NCBI RefSeq assembly: GCF_004331955.1
Contig: NZ_CP036532.1
Span: 1,364,001-1,428,000 of the forward strand
Source of the DNA: Roseitalea porphyridii
GTDB taxonomy: Bacteria > Pseudomonadota > Alphaproteobacteria > Rhizobiales > Rhizobiaceae
Direction: 5' to 3'
Length of the DNA: 64,000 nt
The translations under genes and the position numbers were made by a program. Position 1 is the first letter of the stretch. Every line of letters starts with the position of its first letter. The notes under the pieces were generated by a model. The model made no database searches and was not told where the DNA came from. It saw nothing but the letters and a program-made list of their open reading frames with translations. This document shows, one piece after another, positions 26,029 through 34,583 of this stretch.

Positions 26029-26460
26029 TTACGGGCAGGTCTGGACGAAGGCGGCGACGTTGCCGCTGCCGGCCTGTGCGACGTCGGCGTCGCAGCCATT
26101 GCCGACCTGCACGCCGGCGGCGACGTTGCCGTTGCCGTCCTGGGTCAGGATGGCGTTGTGGTTGTCGCCGAACTGGCCGACACCGCCGGCATTGCCGATA
26201 CCCGACTGGCCGATCTGGGCATCATTGTTGAAGCCGCTCTGGCCGGTGGCGGCCTCGTTGCCGATGCCGAACTGTTCGGTGATGGCGTTGTTGAACGCGC
26301 CGTCCTGGAACACGCCCAGCTTGTTGGCGATGCCGGTCTGGCCGCCGCCGGCCGAATTGCCGAAGCCGAACTGGTCGATGGTCACGTCGTTGGCCATGGC
26401 CGGAGCGGCGAAAGCCGAAGCGATGGCGAGCGAAGCTGCGATGATGAGTTTGCGGGTCAT
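26029..26460 (-). CDS. Curlin-repeat protein (CsgA/CsgB-like), proximal copy
   Basis: 143 residues. Signal peptide ending APAMAN (about residue 23). The mature part is nearly all Q-x-G-x2-N units (QFGFGN, QTGIAN, QDGAFN, QFGIGN, QSGFNN, QSGIGN, QFGDNH, QDGNGN, QVGNGC, QAGSGN), about ten, enough for a five-rung solenoid. Two cysteines, one in NGC and one in the C-terminal TCP, are unusual in curlins and could form a disulfide near the end of the stack. GAGGAGA lies upstream of the ATG at 26460. First gene of the cluster. Confidence 0.88.
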   Translation of the reverse strand: MTRKLIIAASLAIASAFAAPAMANDVTIDQFGFGNSAGGGQTGIANKLGVFQDGAFNNAITEQFGIGNEAATGQSGFNNDAQIGQSGIGNAGGVGQFGDNHNAILTQDGNGNVAAGVQVGNGCDADVAQAGSGNVAAFVQTCP

Positions 26461-26582
26461 TTTGGTCTCCTCAGACTTGGGTTTTTTGCGACGCCTTGAG
26501 CGGCGTTGACCCATGTCTAGGAGAAGCCGGCGGAACCCATGCTGAACCCGGTGTTCAGATTGCGTTCACCATGTCGGACGCT

Positions 26583-27029
26583 TCAGAGCGCGGTGCCCTT
26601 CATCGTCTCGGACAGCAGTCTGCGCAGCCGGTCGGCGTCGTCGCCGCCGAGGTCCTGCGTCAGGTCGGCGTTGATCTGGCCGACGAGGTCGAACAGCGCG
26701 GGCGCCAGCGCCAGCCCTTCTTCGGTCGCCGTGATCTGGTGCGCCCTGCGCGAGGTGGGATGTGCCTCGCGCGCGATCAGGCCGGCCTGTTCGAGCCCGT
26801 CGATCGCCCGGCTGATCGCATAGGCCGGCATGGCGAACCGCCGGCCGATCTCGGCCTGGGTCAGGCTGCCATGCTCGAGCACGGTCATCATGACCGCGAA
26901 CTGCTGCAGGTTGAGCCCGTACTCGGCGAGGCGCGCGTTCATTGCATCGTCGAGCCGGCGGGCCAGCCTCTGGATCATCCAGCCGATCGAGGCCTCGCGG
27001 GTCTGTCTGGCGCGCATGCGTGTGTCCAT
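26583..27029 (-). CDS. MarR-family transcriptional regulator
   Basis: 148 residues with the winged helix in the middle (LTQAEIGRRFAMPAYAISRAIDGLEQAGLIAREA then SRRAHQITATEEG), flanked by the helices that form the dimer. MarR proteins usually repress their own gene and a divergent one, releasing DNA when a ligand or oxidant binds. No obvious cysteine redox sensor is present. The gene diverges from an EF-hand protein across a spacer with a perfect palindrome, so the EF-hand/cytochrome operon is its likely target. Confidence 0.88.
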   Translation of the reverse strand: MDTRMRARQTREASIGWMIQRLARRLDDAMNARLAEYGLNLQQFAVMMTVLEHGSLTQAEIGRRFAMPAYAISRAIDGLEQAGLIAREAHPTSRRAHQITATEEGLALAPALFDLVGQINADLTQDLGGDDADRLRRLLSETMKGTAL

Positions 27030-27067
27030 AGCCGTTCAGTCGTCAAATTATCTCGCGAACACAATAT

Positions 27068-27092
27068 TTGCAATTGCAACAATTGCGATTGC
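27068..27092. promoter_or_regulatory. Palindromic operator between the marR-type gene and the EF-hand operon
   Basis: A perfect 12-base palindrome TTGCAATTGCAA (27068-27079) is followed by further ATTGC copies at 27082-27086 and 27088-27092. The region is AT-rich and lies between divergent genes. A candidate minus-strand promoter (TTGCAA, 17 bases, TAATTT) overlaps the palindrome, as expected for autoregulation by MarR. Confidence 0.65.
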
Positions 27093-27155
27093 ATGATAAT
27101 GGAAGGACATCGCAATCGCCGGCCGCTTGCCGCCGGCACGCAGAAGGAGGCAGCG

Positions 27156-27659
27156 ATGACATCCGTTTCAACCGCTCTGGCGCTGATGCTGGCAGGCATC
27201 GCCGCGCCCGCCTTCGCCCAGGAGGCGCCGACATTCGGCCGCGAGGTCGCCGAGCAGACCTTCGCGTCGATCGACGAGGAGGGCAGGGGCTACATCCACA
27301 TGGGCGACATGGAGCGCTTCCGCGCGGGCATGTTCGCCGGCATGGACTATGACAACGATCTCAAGGTCACGTTCGAGGAGTTCTCGGCCTGGGACACCGG
27401 ATTCGGCGAGGTCGCCGAGGAAGAGGGCAGGCCGGACGCCTTCATCACCGCGACCAAGATCGTTTTCAGCTTCTGGGACCGGAACGCCGACTTCGTGCTG
27501 ACCGACGGCGAGATGCGCTCCTCGATCAATGCCGATTTCCAGCGCGCCGACATCGACGAGGACGGGCTGCTCTCGCAGGAGGAGTTCCTGCAGAGCTTCG
27601 GCATCATCGTCGCCATGCGCGCGGCCATCCGGCCCGACATCGACTATCGCGCCAATTGA
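27156..27659 (+). CDS. Secreted EF-hand calcium-binding protein
   Basis: 167 residues. Signal peptide ends PAFAQ (about residue 22). Three EF-hand-like loops are visible: DYDNDLKVTFEEF, DRNADFVLTDGEM and DIDEDGLLSQEEF. The first and last have the usual Asp/Asn ligands and the final Glu; a degenerate fourth lies near IDEEGRGYIHMGDM. The protein is likely periplasmic. AAGGAGG is six bases before the ATG at 27156. It precedes a cytochrome b561 gene by 26 bases, suggesting a joint role, perhaps calcium- or redox-linked. Confidence 0.85.
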   Translation: MTSVSTALALMLAGIAAPAFAQEAPTFGREVAEQTFASIDEEGRGYIHMGDMERFRAGMFAGMDYDNDLKVTFEEFSAWDTGFGEVAEEEGRPDAFITATKIVFSFWDRNADFVLTDGEMRSSINADFQRADIDEDGLLSQEEFLQSFGIIVAMRAAIRPDIDYRAN

Positions 27660-27685
27660 CGGCGCACGGCAAAGGAAACCCGACC

Positions 27686-28234
27686 ATGTCCGCTCGCACC
27701 CAACCGATCCGTTACCACCCCGCGCTCGTCACGCTGCGTTGGCTGCTGGCATTGATGCTCGGCGTCGCCCTTGTCGCCGGCGGCCTGCTGCTCGAGAACA
27801 CGCCCAACACCGAGCCTGACAAGATCTTCATGCTGCGGGCGCACATGTCGATCGGCGTGCTGATCCTGCTGCTGATGCTGGTGCGGCTTGTCGTGCGCAC
27901 CCGTACCGCCAAGCCATCGCACGCCGTGACCGGCAACGCGCTGCTCGACAGGCTGAGCGTGATTACCCACTGGTCGCTCTACGCCGTTGCGATCGCGATG
28001 GCCGCGTCCGGCATCGCCCTTTCGATCGCGGCCGGGCTCGGCCCGATCGTCTTCGGCGGCTCGGGCGATCCGCTGCCGGCCGACTTCTGGGACTACGCCC
28101 CGCGCTATGCGCACTGGGTCCTTGCGAACCTGCTGATGGCGCTGATCGCGCTGCACGTCGCCGCGTTCGCCTGGCACCAGTGGGTCAAGAAGGACGGTCT
28201 GTTCCGCCGGATCTGGTTCGGCACCGGAAACTGA
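27686..28234 (+). CDS. Cytochrome b561-family membrane protein
   Basis: 182 residues with four predicted helices. Conserved haem-ligand His candidates are in RYHPALVTLRW, FMLRAHMSIG, ITHWSLYAVA and IALHVAAFAWHQW, the pattern of the bacterial cytochrome b561/Ni-hydrogenase-type b family. It would pass electrons between the membrane quinone pool and periplasmic partners. AAAGGAAA precedes the ATG at 27686. It is downstream of the EF-hand gene on the same strand; a di-haem peroxidase gene faces it, a possible electron-transfer partner. Confidence 0.9.
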   Translation: MSARTQPIRYHPALVTLRWLLALMLGVALVAGGLLLENTPNTEPDKIFMLRAHMSIGVLILLLMLVRLVVRTRTAKPSHAVTGNALLDRLSVITHWSLYAVAIAMAASGIALSIAAGLGPIVFGGSGDPLPADFWDYAPRYAHWVLANLLMALIALHVAAFAWHQWVKKDGLFRRIWFGTGN

Positions 28235-28263
28235 GCGCCGAGCCGCCGTCACGAAGGCGCCCG

Positions 28264-28300
28264 AGAAAAGAATAGGCCAGCGCCCTTGCGGGCGCTGGCC
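28264..28300 (-). terminator. Terminator of the peroxidase gene
   Basis: GGCCAGCGCCC (28275-28285) pairs perfectly with 28290-28300 around a four-base loop. On the minus strand it is followed by TATTCTTTT, a proper U-rich tail, so it ends the peroxidase gene; it also separates it from the convergent cytochrome gene. Confidence 0.85.
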
Positions 28301-28325
28301 TCGATGTGACCGCGTGACTGGCCGC

Positions 28326-29378
28326 CTATTCCAGCACTTCGCCGGTCGGACGCGGCGTTTCGGCCGTCTCGGCGGGCAGCAGCGGCAGGGTCACTTCCGG
28401 CACCTCGCCTGTCAGCGCGTCGAGGAAGGCGACCACGGCATCGATCTCTTCTTCGGCCAGATCGGCGCCGAGCTGCGATTCGGCCATCACGACGACGGCG
28501 GTGCGCAGATCCCACACATTGCCCGAGTGGAAGTAGGGCGCGGTGACCGCGATGTTGCGCAGGGGCGAGGCGCGGAAGACATACTCGTCGTCCACCGTCG
28601 CCGTGACCTGGTAGCGGCCCTTGTCGTCGGGCGGCAGGATGTCGGCCCCTGGACGCTCGACGAGGCCGAACGGATAATAGCCGTTGCCGCCAAGGTTCAC
28701 GCCCGAATGGCAGCTCGCGCAGCCCGCATTGATGAAGACCTCGAGTCCTTCGACCTGCTGTTCGGTCATCGCCGCGTCATCGCCGTTCAGCCAGGCATCG
28801 AAGGGCGCCGGCGTGATCAGCGTGGCCTGGAAGGCTTCGACCGCGCGGCCGAAATTGTCGAACGTTACCGGTTCGCCCTCTTCGGGGAAGGCGGCCTCGA
28901 ACCAGTCGACATATTGCTGCATGGAATTGAGCGTGGCGAGCAGGTTCTCGGGCGTGTTGGCCATTTCGACGCCGGCTTGCACCGGACCCTTGGCCTGTTC
29001 GGCGAGATCAGCCGCCCGGCCGTCCCAGAACTGGGCCTCGTTGAAGACCGCGTTCAGAACCGTGGGCGCGTTGCGCGGGCCGGTCTGCCAGCCATGGCCG
29101 ATCGAGGTCGGCATGTTGTCGTCACCGCCCGTCGCCAGGTTGTGACACGAGGCGCAGGAGAAGACGCCCGAAGACGACATGCGCGGATCGAAGAACAGCG
29201 CCTTGCCCAGTTCGACCTTTTCGGGCGTGACAGGATTGCCCTCCAGCGCCGGAAGGGTCGAGGGCACGGGATCGAAAATCTCGAGCGCCGTCTCGCGCAG
29301 CTCGTTGGCGTTTGCCGAGGCCGTCAGCGCCGCGGTGGCGACGGACAGCGCCAGGATGGAGCGAAAAAGGGATGCCAT
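28326..29378 (-). CDS. Di-haem cytochrome c peroxidase (CcpA/MauG family)
   Basis: 350 residues with a signal peptide ending SANAN (about residue 25). Two CxxCH haem sites are present: CASCHNLATGG (about residues 75-79) and CASCHSGVNLGG (about residue 225). Also seen are the conserved PRNAPTVLNAVFNEAQFWDGRA block and the PYFHSG and LRNIAVTAPY segments around the high-potential haem. Members reduce peroxide in the periplasm using a small electron donor, or act as MauG-like enzymes. GAGG upstream of the ATG at 29378 supports the start. It converges on the cytochrome b561. Confidence 0.93.
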   Translation of the reverse strand: MASLFRSILALSVATAALTASANANELRETALEIFDPVPSTLPALEGNPVTPEKVELGKALFFDPRMSSSGVFSCASCHNLATGGDDNMPTSIGHGWQTGPRNAPTVLNAVFNEAQFWDGRAADLAEQAKGPVQAGVEMANTPENLLATLNSMQQYVDWFEAAFPEEGEPVTFDNFGRAVEAFQATLITPAPFDAWLNGDDAAMTEQQVEGLEVFINAGCASCHSGVNLGGNGYYPFGLVERPGADILPPDDKGRYQVTATVDDEYVFRASPLRNIAVTAPYFHSGNVWDLRTAVVVMAESQLGADLAEEEIDAVVAFLDALTGEVPEVTLPLLPAETAETPRPTGEVLE

Positions 29379-29516
29379 GATGACCTCGCTACGATTCGTC
29401 GGAGCGCACCGCGTTTCGATGCGCGCCCCACATTCCGTCGCGTCGTCCGAGGCGATCCTTGACGCAGGTCAAGGCATGCCCCCGTTTCGGCCCTTTTCGC
29501 GCCTTTCGAGCGCGGC

Positions 29517-32500
29517 CTACCCGGCTCCGTAGCCGCCTGGTGTCGGCGTCGTGACGATCACCGCTTCGCCCGCCTTCACCGAGGTCTGGTCCGCGTGCCT
29601 GAGCTCTTCGAGCGTGCCATCGAGGCGCCTGATCTCGGTCTTGCCGAGCTGCCCGTCGCCGCCGCCATCGAGCCCCTTGGGCGGCACAGTGCGATGCGAG
29701 GAGACGATGGCGCACTCCATGTCCTCGAGAAAGCGCAGTACGCGCCGTGTGCCGTCGCCGCCCCGGCAGGCGCCGCCGCCGCCCGAGCCGCGGCGGATCG
29801 AGAACTCCTCGACGACGATCGGATAGCGCATCTCGAGCACTTCGGGATCGGTCATCCGCGTGTTGGTCATGTGCGTGTGGACACCCGAGGCGCCGGCGAA
29901 CGGCCGGCCATCGTTCATCACGCCCGCCGGCGCGCCCGAGCAGATCGTCTCGTAATTCTGGTGGCGGGCATTGCCGTAGGTCAGGTTGTTCATCGTGCCC
30001 TGCGCGTTGGCGACCGCGCCAAGCGCCTGCAGCAGGCAGTTCGTGACGTGCTGGCTGGTCTCGGTGTTGCCGGCGACGACGGCGGCCGGATAGGCCGGCT
30101 TGAGCATCGAGCCGTCCTCGATGACGATGTTGATCGGCTTAAGACACCCCGCATTCATCGGGATCGGCCCTTCCACCATCAGCCGGAACACATAAAGCAC
30201 GGCGGCGCGGGCGACCGGCTCGGGCGCGTTGAAATTGTTCTTCTCGACCGGCGAGGTGCCGGTGAAGTCGACGGTCGCCTCGCGCTTGTTACGGTCGACC
30301 GAGATGCGCACCTTGATCTGCTGGCCGGTATCGGTCGGATAGGTCGCCTCGCAATCGCTCAGCCGGTCGATCACGCGGCGCACGCTTTCCTCGGCATTGT
30401 CCTGCACGTGCCGCATATAGGCTTCGACGACCGGCAGGGTGAAATGGCCGACCATCTTGCGCAGTTCGGCGACGCCCTTCTCGTTGGCCGCCACCTGAGC
30501 GACGATGTCGGCAAGGTTTTGCCTGGGATTGCGCGCCGGGTAACGATGATCTGTCATCAGGTCGAGAAAGGCGTCCTCGCGCAGCGTGCCCTCGTCGACC
30601 AGCTTGAAATTGTCGATCAGCACGCCTTCCTCGTCCACATGGGTGGCGCGCGGCGTCGCCGAGCCCGGCGCCATGCCGCCGACATCGGCATGGTGCCCGC
30701 GCGAGGCGACGAAGAAGAGGATGCGCGGAGTTTCTCCCTCCCCCTTGAGGGGAGGGTGGACCGGCGCATCAGCGCCGGGACGGGTGGGGGGGTCGGGTTC
30801 GGCGCCGGGTCCCCCACCCCGCTGCTGCGCTTCGCTTGCAGCGACCCTCCCCTCAAGGGGGAGGGAGGCTGCCCCCTCCCTGAACACCGGCGTCACCACC
30901 GTGATGTCCGGAAGGTGCGTGCCGCCATTATAGGGCGCGTTGAGCGCGAACACGTCGCCGGGCTTCATGTCCGGGTTCTGGCGGATGATCGATTCCACCG
31001 ACCGGTCCATCGAGCCAAGATGCACCGGCATGTGCGGCGCGTTGGCGACCAGCGCGCCGGTGGCATCGAACACCGCGCAGGAGAAATCCAGCCGCTCCTT
31101 GATGTTGACCGACGAGGCTGTGTTGGCGAGCGTCACGCCCATCTGCTCGGCGATCGACATGAAAAGGTTGTTGAACACTTCGAGCATGACCGGGTCGGCC
31201 TTGGTGCCGATCGGCGCGACGGCCGGCCGCGCCGCGATCCGGCGCATCACCACCGTGTCGCGCATCGTCACCTGCGCTTCCCAGCCCGGCTCGACGATGA
31301 TGGTCTGGTTTTCCTCGACCAGGATCGCCGGACCGGCCACACGCGCGCCCGGTCCCACCTTGCCCTGATCGCGACGGTAGACGCCCGCCTCCCGCCATTG
31401 GCCGCCCGAGAACATCCGGCTCGTGCGGGCGGGTTCCGGGCGGTGCTCGGGGGCGTCCTGCGCTTCGAGGGGAGGGGTGTTGTCGGTCGAATCCTCGCCC
31501 TCGAGCCCCACCGCCTCGACCACCAGCGCGCGCCCCGGCGTAATGAAGCCGAACTGTGCCTTGTGCGCGGCCTCGAACGCGGCGCGCGCCGCTTCCATGT
31601 CCGCGCCGTCATAGGGAACCTCGAGCGCCGTATCGGTGCCGTCATAGCGGATATGCAGGCTCGCGCGGGTTTCGATCGCATCGCTGGCGACGCCCTGCGA
31701 TTGCAGCTCTTCCTCAACCTCTTCCCGCAAGCGATTCAGAAGACTCCGGATTTCCGCCTTCGTGCCGTCTTCAAGTGGTTTGACAAGTGCGTGCTGTCTT
31801 GACGCGAAGGTCTTCGACAGCCCGATCCCGTACGCCGACAGTAGGCCCGACAGCGGATGGATCAGCACCGCGTCCATCCCCAGCGCATCGGCGACCAGGC
31901 ACGCATGCTGCCCGCCGGCGCCGCCGAAACAGTTCAGCGCATACTCGGTCACGTCGTAGCCGCGCTGCACCGAGATCTTCTTGATCGCATTGGCCATGTT
32001 CTCGACGGCGATGGTCAGGAAGCCCTCGGCCACTTCCTCGGGAGAGCGCCCGTCGCCGATCGTTTCGGCCATCTCGGCGAACCTCTCGCGCACGATATCG
32101 GCGTCGAGCGGCTCGTCCCGCCCCGGCCCGAAGATCGCCGGAAAGAAGGCCGGATCGAGCTTTCCGGTCATAACGTTTGCGTCGGTGACGGTCAGCGGCC
32201 CGCCGCGCCGGTAGCAGGCCGGCCCCGGATTGGCACCGGCGCTGGCCGGTCCGGCCTGGAAGCGCTTGTCCTCATATTTCAGGATCGAGCCCCCGCCGGC
32301 GGCGACCGTGTGGATGTCCATCATCGGCGCGCGAATGCGCACGCCGGCCACCTCTGTCTCGAAGGCGCGCTCGTAGTCGCCGGCGAAATGGGCGACGTCG
32401 GTGGACGTGCCGCCCATGTCGAAGCCGATCACCTGATCGAACCCCTCGGCGCGCGCGGTCTCGATCATGCCGACGACACCGCCGGCCGGGCCCGACAGGA

Positions 32501-33446
32501 TCGCGTCCTTGCCCTGGAAGGTCTCCGCCGCGGTCAACCCGCCTGAGGACATCATGAATTGCAGGCGGGTTCCCGGCTGCCCCTCATCCGACCCCTCGCT
32601 TTGCTCGGGCCCACCTTCTCCCCGCGTGCGGGGAGAAGGGGAGGTGCTGACGTTTGCCTCCTCGACCAGCCGATCGGGAGCAGAAGCCGAGGTCTCCCTC
32701 TCCCCGCCCAGGCGGGGAGAGGGTGAGGGTGAGGGGCTATCGACGCCGATCCCCAGTTCATCCGCCACCTGTTCGACATAGCGGCGCAGGATCGGCGACA
32801 GGTAGGCATCGACCACCGTCGTGTCGCCGCGTCCGACGAGTTTGGCGAGCGGCGATACCTCGTGGCTGACGGAAACCTGCGCAAAGCCCATCTGGCGCGC
32901 GAGCTCGGCGGCCGCCCGTTCGTGCGCCGGATGCGCCCAAGCGTGCATGAAGGCGATGGCGACCGCATCGATACCCGCTTCGCGCGCCGCCGTCAGGCCG
33001 GGCCGCAGCCATTCGGGATCGAGCGCGTGTTCGACCGTGCCATCGGCCAGCACGCGCTCGGGCACCTCGATCACGTGCTCATAGAGCTGTTCGGGCAGCA
33101 CGATCTGCTTGGCGAAGATGTCCGGGCGGGCCTGGTAGGCGATGCGCAGCGCATCGCCGAACCCGCGCGTGATGAGAAGAAGCGTCCGGTCGCCCTTGCG
33201 TTCGAGCAGCGCGTTGGTCGCGACCGTGGTGCCCATCCGCACTGTGCGCACCAGGCCAGGCGGCAGCGGCGCGCCCTGCTCGAGCTTCAGAAGATCGCGA
33301 ATCCCCTGCACCGCCGCGTCGCGATAGGCCTCGGGGTTCTCGGACAGAAGCTTGTGTGCGTGCAGCGCGCCGCCCGGATCGCGGCCGATCACGTCGGTGA
33401 AGGTGCCGCCCCGGTCGATCCAGAAATCCCACTGCCCGTTCGTCAT
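29517..33446 (-). CDS. Fused HyuA-HyuB hydantoinase / 5-oxoprolinase with two in-frame repeat insertions
   Basis: 1309 residues. The N-terminal half is HyuA-like with the ATPase phosphate loops ([14 protein letters not shown], then MSSGGLT and [18 protein letters not shown]); the C-terminal half is HyuB-like, ending in the [18 protein letters not shown] and [10 protein letters not shown] segments. Fused enzymes split 5-oxoproline or hydantoins with ATP. Usual fused length is about 1200; the excess comes from two palindromic elements at 32579-32737 and 30734-30867 that are translated here as foreign Pro/Gly/Glu-rich stretches (about residues 237-290 and 860-904). Neither shifts the frame. AAGGGAG precedes the ATG at 33446. 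It could still be functional because both inserts lie in linker-like regions. Confidence 0.93.
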   Translation of the reverse strand: MTNGQWDFWIDRGGTFTDVIGRDPGGALHAHKLLSENPEAYRDAAVQGIRDLLKLEQGAPLPPGLVRTVRMGTTVATNALLERKGDRTLLLITRGFGDALRIAYQARPDIFAKQIVLPEQLYEHVIEVPERVLADGTVEHALDPEWLRPGLTAAREAGIDAVAIAFMHAWAHPAHERAAAELARQMGFAQVSVSHEVSPLAKLVGRGDTTVVDAYLSPILRRYVEQVADELGIGVDSPSPSPSPRLGGERETSASAPDRLVEEANVSTSPSPRTRGEGGPEQSEGSDEGQPGTRLQFMMSSGGLTAAETFQGKDAILSGPAGGVVGMIETARAEGFDQVIGFDMGGTSTDVAHFAGDYERAFETEVAGVRIRAPMMDIHTVAAGGGSILKYEDKRFQAGPASAGANPGPACYRRGGPLTVTDANVMTGKLDPAFFPAIFGPGRDEPLDADIVRERFAEMAETIGDGRSPEEVAEGFLTIAVENMANAIKKISVQRGYDVTEYALNCFGGAGGQHACLVADALGMDAVLIHPLSGLLSAYGIGLSKTFASRQHALVKPLEDGTKAEIRSLLNRLREEVEEELQSQGVASDAIETRASLHIRYDGTDTALEVPYDGADMEAARAAFEAAHKAQFGFITPGRALVVEAVGLEGEDSTDNTPPLEAQDAPEHRPEPARTSRMFSGGQWREAGVYRRDQGKVGPGARVAGPAILVEENQTIIVEPGWEAQVTMRDTVVMRRIAARPAVAPIGTKADPVMLEVFNNLFMSIAEQMGVTLANTASSVNIKERLDFSCAVFDATGALVANAPHMPVHLGSMDRSVESIIRQNPDMKPGDVFALNAPYNGGTHLPDITVVTPVFREGAASLPLEGRVAASEAQQRGGGPGAEPDPPTRPGADAPVHPPLKGEGETPRILFFVASRGHHADVGGMAPGSATPRATHVDEEGVLIDNFKLVDEGTLREDAFLDLMTDHRYPARNPRQNLADIVAQVAANEKGVAELRKMVGHFTLPVVEAYMRHVQDNAEESVRRVIDRLSDCEATYPTDTGQQIKVRISVDRNKREATVDFTGTSPVEKNNFNAPEPVARAAVLYVFRLMVEGPIPMNAGCLKPINIVIEDGSMLKPAYPAAVVAGNTETSQHVTNCLLQALGAVANAQGTMNNLTYGNARHQNYETICSGAPAGVMNDGRPFAGASGVHTHMTNTRMTDPEVLEMRYPIVVEEFSIRRGSGGGGACRGGDGTRRVLRFLEDMECAIVSSHRTVPPKGLDGGGDGQLGKTEIRRLDGTLEELRHADQTSVKAGEAVIVTTPTPGGYGAG
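30734..30867. repeat. Palindromic repeat element inside the HyuB half (in-frame insertion)
   Basis: A 24-base terminal arm (30734-30757, beginning CTCCCTCCCCC) is the exact reverse complement of 30844-30867. Between them lies an inner hairpin CCGGCGC-ATCA-GCGCCGG (30761-30778) and a GGGTGGGGG/CCCCCACCC pair. Dispersed elements of this look occur in intergenic DNA of many Rhizobiales. Here one lies inside a coding region without breaking the frame, and encodes the [17 protein letters not shown] and PPLKGEGE segments. Confidence 0.85.
32579..32737. repeat. Two-hairpin palindromic repeat element inside the HyuA half (in-frame insertion)
   Basis: Outer ends GCCCCTCA (32579-32586) and TGAGGGGC (32730-32737) are inverted repeats. 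Inside are two tandem hairpins of one type: CCTTCTCCCCGC/GCGGGGAGAAGG (32614-32625, 32628-32639) and CCCTCTCCCCGCC/GGCGGGGAGAGGG (32696-32708, 32711-32723). Length between the outer ends is 159 bases, exactly 53 codons, which keeps the frame. It encodes [12 protein letters not shown] and [12 protein letters not shown] segments. It is of the REP/BIME kind. Confidence 0.85.
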
Positions 33447-33630
33447 CGCCAACTCCCTTGCACCGCACCGTCATGGCCGAATTCGCCGCCACCGGCAACC
33501 GACCACGGAGCGCCGTGATTGACGTTACGTCAGCCGTGTCGGGCCGCATGGTTTCGACACAATTGGGCGCGACCACGCCCCCGCGACCGCCCATGCGGCG
33601 ATGGCCAATGGCCCAAAGGAGAAGACGAAA

Positions 33631-34431
33631 ATGAAGAAATGGCTCGTTTCATCTGTCAGCGTGCTGGCCCTGCTGACGCTTGCCGCCTGCGGCGGTGAAG
33701 ACGAGGAGGCGGCCCGGACACCCGCCGAAACGACGACCGAACAAGCCTCCGAGCCCGCCCCCGCCGAAACGGAGAGCGAGGTCGAACGCGAGGTGGGCGA
33801 GGCCGGTGACGCGATCGGCGATGCCGCGCGCGAGACCGGCGAGGCGGCCCGGGCGGCGACCGAGGAGGCCGGCGAGACGCTTCGTGACATGGCCGGAACG
33901 GCGAATGAGGCGGCGCAGGGCGCGGGCGAGACGGCGTCGCGCCTGCGCAATGATGCGGAAGAGGCCGCGGGGCAGGCGGCCGAGGGCGCGCGCCAGCTCG
34001 CCGACGATGCCGCGAGTGCGCTCGAGGATGCGGCGAACGGGCTTTCCGGAGCCGCCGATGGCGCCGGCGCGGCCGAAACGGCCGAGAACGCGCTTGCCGC
34101 CGCCGGCCTTGCCGGTCCGCTTGCGGGCACGCGCTGGGCATGGGCCGACGCCGATGGTGCTTTCGTCGCCTTCCGGGCGAGCGAGATCTCCGGCAATTCG
34201 GGCTGCAACAGCTTCACCGGCACGTTCGAGGCCGGCGAGGAGGGCGCGCTGGAAATCGGCCCGCTGGCCTCGACCCGCATGGCGTGCGCCGAAGCGGTGA
34301 TGGCCGCCGAGGCCGAGTTCCTGGAAGCCCTGCAATCGGCGTCGGCCTACGCGATCGATGGCGACACGCTGACCCTGTCCGATGCCGACGGCAATGCCGT
34401 GCTCGTGCTGGACCGAGCTGCCGCCGAGTAG
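33631..34431 (+). CDS. META-domain lipoprotein with long Ala/Glu-rich helical stalk
   Basis: 266 residues. Lipobox LAAC (Cys about 20) gives a membrane anchor. Residues 25-150 are a low-complexity Ala/Glu/Arg/Asp stretch with heptad-like or 11-residue periodicity (DAARETGEAARAATEEAGE, EAAGQAAEGARQLADDA), resembling LEA/YtxH or apolipoprotein helices. Residues 160-266 form a META (DUF306) domain with LAGTRWAW, SGNSGCNSFTGTFE, LASTRMAC and EFLEAL. The META domain is found in HslJ-type envelope-stress and motility-linked proteins. AAAGGAG precedes the ATG at 33631. It diverges from the oxoprolinase. Confidence 0.85.
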   Translation: MKKWLVSSVSVLALLTLAACGGEDEEAARTPAETTTEQASEPAPAETESEVEREVGEAGDAIGDAARETGEAARAATEEAGETLRDMAGTANEAAQGAGETASRLRNDAEEAAGQAAEGARQLADDAASALEDAANGLSGAADGAGAAETAENALAAAGLAGPLAGTRWAWADADGAFVAFRASEISGNSGCNSFTGTFEAGEEGALEIGPLASTRMACAEAVMAAEAEFLEALQSASAYAIDGDTLTLSDADGNAVLVLDRAAAE

Positions 34432-34501
34432 GGCCGCGCGCGGACGCTGCGCTTCACGCGGGCCTACGCGGCGAAACACGGATTGATCGCACTGATGGGA
34501 C

Positions 34502-34522
34502 GGCCGGCAACCTTTGCCGGCC
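34502..34522. terminator. Candidate terminator hairpin after the META-domain gene
   Basis: GGCCGGC (34502-34508) pairs with GCCGGCC (34516-34522) around a seven-base loop. It lies 70 bases after the META gene stop and 61 before the next gene. There is no T-run. Confidence 0.4.
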
Positions 34523-34583
34523 GGCCACGTTGGGTGGTTCGAAACACGGCGCCAACGGGCGTCGCCAGCAGGAGGACCACCCG

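Noticed and set aside
29595-31802. 735-codon frame antisense to the HyuA-HyuB gene
   Set aside because: Same reason: the real gene has clear catalytic motifs; this frame is a composition artefact.
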